Positions 63,946 through 64,000 of a stretch of DNA of 64,000 nucleotides are shown in pieces (position 1 is the first letter of the stretch; the number at the start of each line of letters is the position of its first letter). The stretch is from the NCBI GenBank assembly GCA_022360055.1, contig JAKSDO010000187.1, forward strand, positions 168,730-232,729, given 5' to 3'. The DNA comes from Cytophagales bacterium. Lineage in GTDB: Bacteria > Bacteroidota > Bacteroidia > Cytophagales > Cyclobacteriaceae. A program made the position numbers and the translations under genes. The notes under the pieces were generated by a model. The model was not told where the DNA came from and did no database searches. It saw nothing but the letters and a program-made list of their open reading frames with translations.

Positions 63946-64000
63946 TTGGCGGCGACTTACTCTCCCACGTATTACGGCAGTACCATCAGCGCTGAGGGGC
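63946..64000 (-). rRNA. rrf: 5S ribosomal RNA, 3' part
   Basis: The minus strand reads GCCCCTCAGCGCTGATGGTA and then CTGCCGTAATACGTGGGAGA followed by GTAAGTCGCCGCCAA, the conserved 3' half of bacterial 5S rRNA. The 5' half lies beyond the right edge. Being last in the usual 16S-23S-5S order, it shows that an rRNA operon continues to the right on the minus strand. The exact 3' base (63945-63947) is uncertain by a few bases. Confidence 0.95.

Overview
The window reads as a single chromosomal stretch of a Bacteroidota bacterium, most likely a free-living Cytophagales-type organism. Reasons: -7 promoter elements of the TAnnTTTG type, few Shine-Dalgarno sequences, an S46 dipeptidyl peptidase, an IPExxxVDY-family protein, MORN/YwqK-type and DUF4136 lipoproteins, a membrane pyrophosphatase, and a Nudix-type sugar regulator beside xylose genes. 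The genus is not resolved. I saw no phage, insertion sequence, CRISPR array or tRNA gene.

Layout. 1-5188: 3' part of dnaN, a zinc-type CDF transporter, then a minus-strand operon zwf-pgl-CPBP protease-lipoprotein (oxidative pentose phosphate entry). 5273-15356: a carbohydrate and sugar-acid region with a secreted DUF1080 protein, a decayed GH3 glucosidase fused to a broken 7TM-AraC regulator, a Tat-exported Gfo/Idh/MocA oxidoreductase, a Tat-exported enolase-superfamily enzyme, a BASS transporter, a secreted RraA-like protein, and a cytoplasmic TIM-barrel/Gfo-Idh-MocA pair. 15357-16060 is a gene-poor, apparently decayed stretch. 16061-18883: TolC plus periplasmic adaptor without a pump gene. 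19012-24047: class IV aminotransferase, a small membrane protein, and a K+-dependent membrane pyrophosphatase with an unknown partner. 24048-27729: dead-Nudix regulator, operator, xylB-xylA. 27743-33829: murI, lipoproteins, an exported TIM-barrel protein, an Asp-rich exported protein, a cytochrome c/SCO/HemJ-like cluster, and miaA. 33951-41655: a 1586-residue multi-PAS hybrid kinase, a CheY-like regulator, an unknown 88-residue protein, an MBL hydrolase and RqcH. 41670-47812: IPExxxVDY protein, acpP-fabF-rnc, nadE, lgt. 47884-53473: an outer-membrane protein, the S46 peptidase, a MORN protein and an alpha/beta hydrolase. 53643-60227: a tetR-tolC-adaptor-RND efflux operon. 60292-63508: a phosphoesterase, DUF445 and DUF4136 proteins. 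The right edge is the 3' end of a 5S rRNA on the minus strand.

How genes fit together. The DUF1080 protein, exported oxidoreductase, TIM-barrel proteins and GH3 remnant suggest oxidative (3-keto) glycoside breakdown in the periplasm, with sugar acids handled by the enolase-superfamily and RraA-like proteins and imported by the BASS carrier. Products would feed zwf/pgl and xylA/xylB.

The most unusual structure is a family of about 90-bp leader repeats at 12051, 29024 (followed by two further 91-bp units) and 42187 (minus strand). Each begins at an ATGAAAC and ends exactly at the ATG of a real gene, contains a conserved hairpin, and carries a short open reading frame. I know of no described element with these properties.
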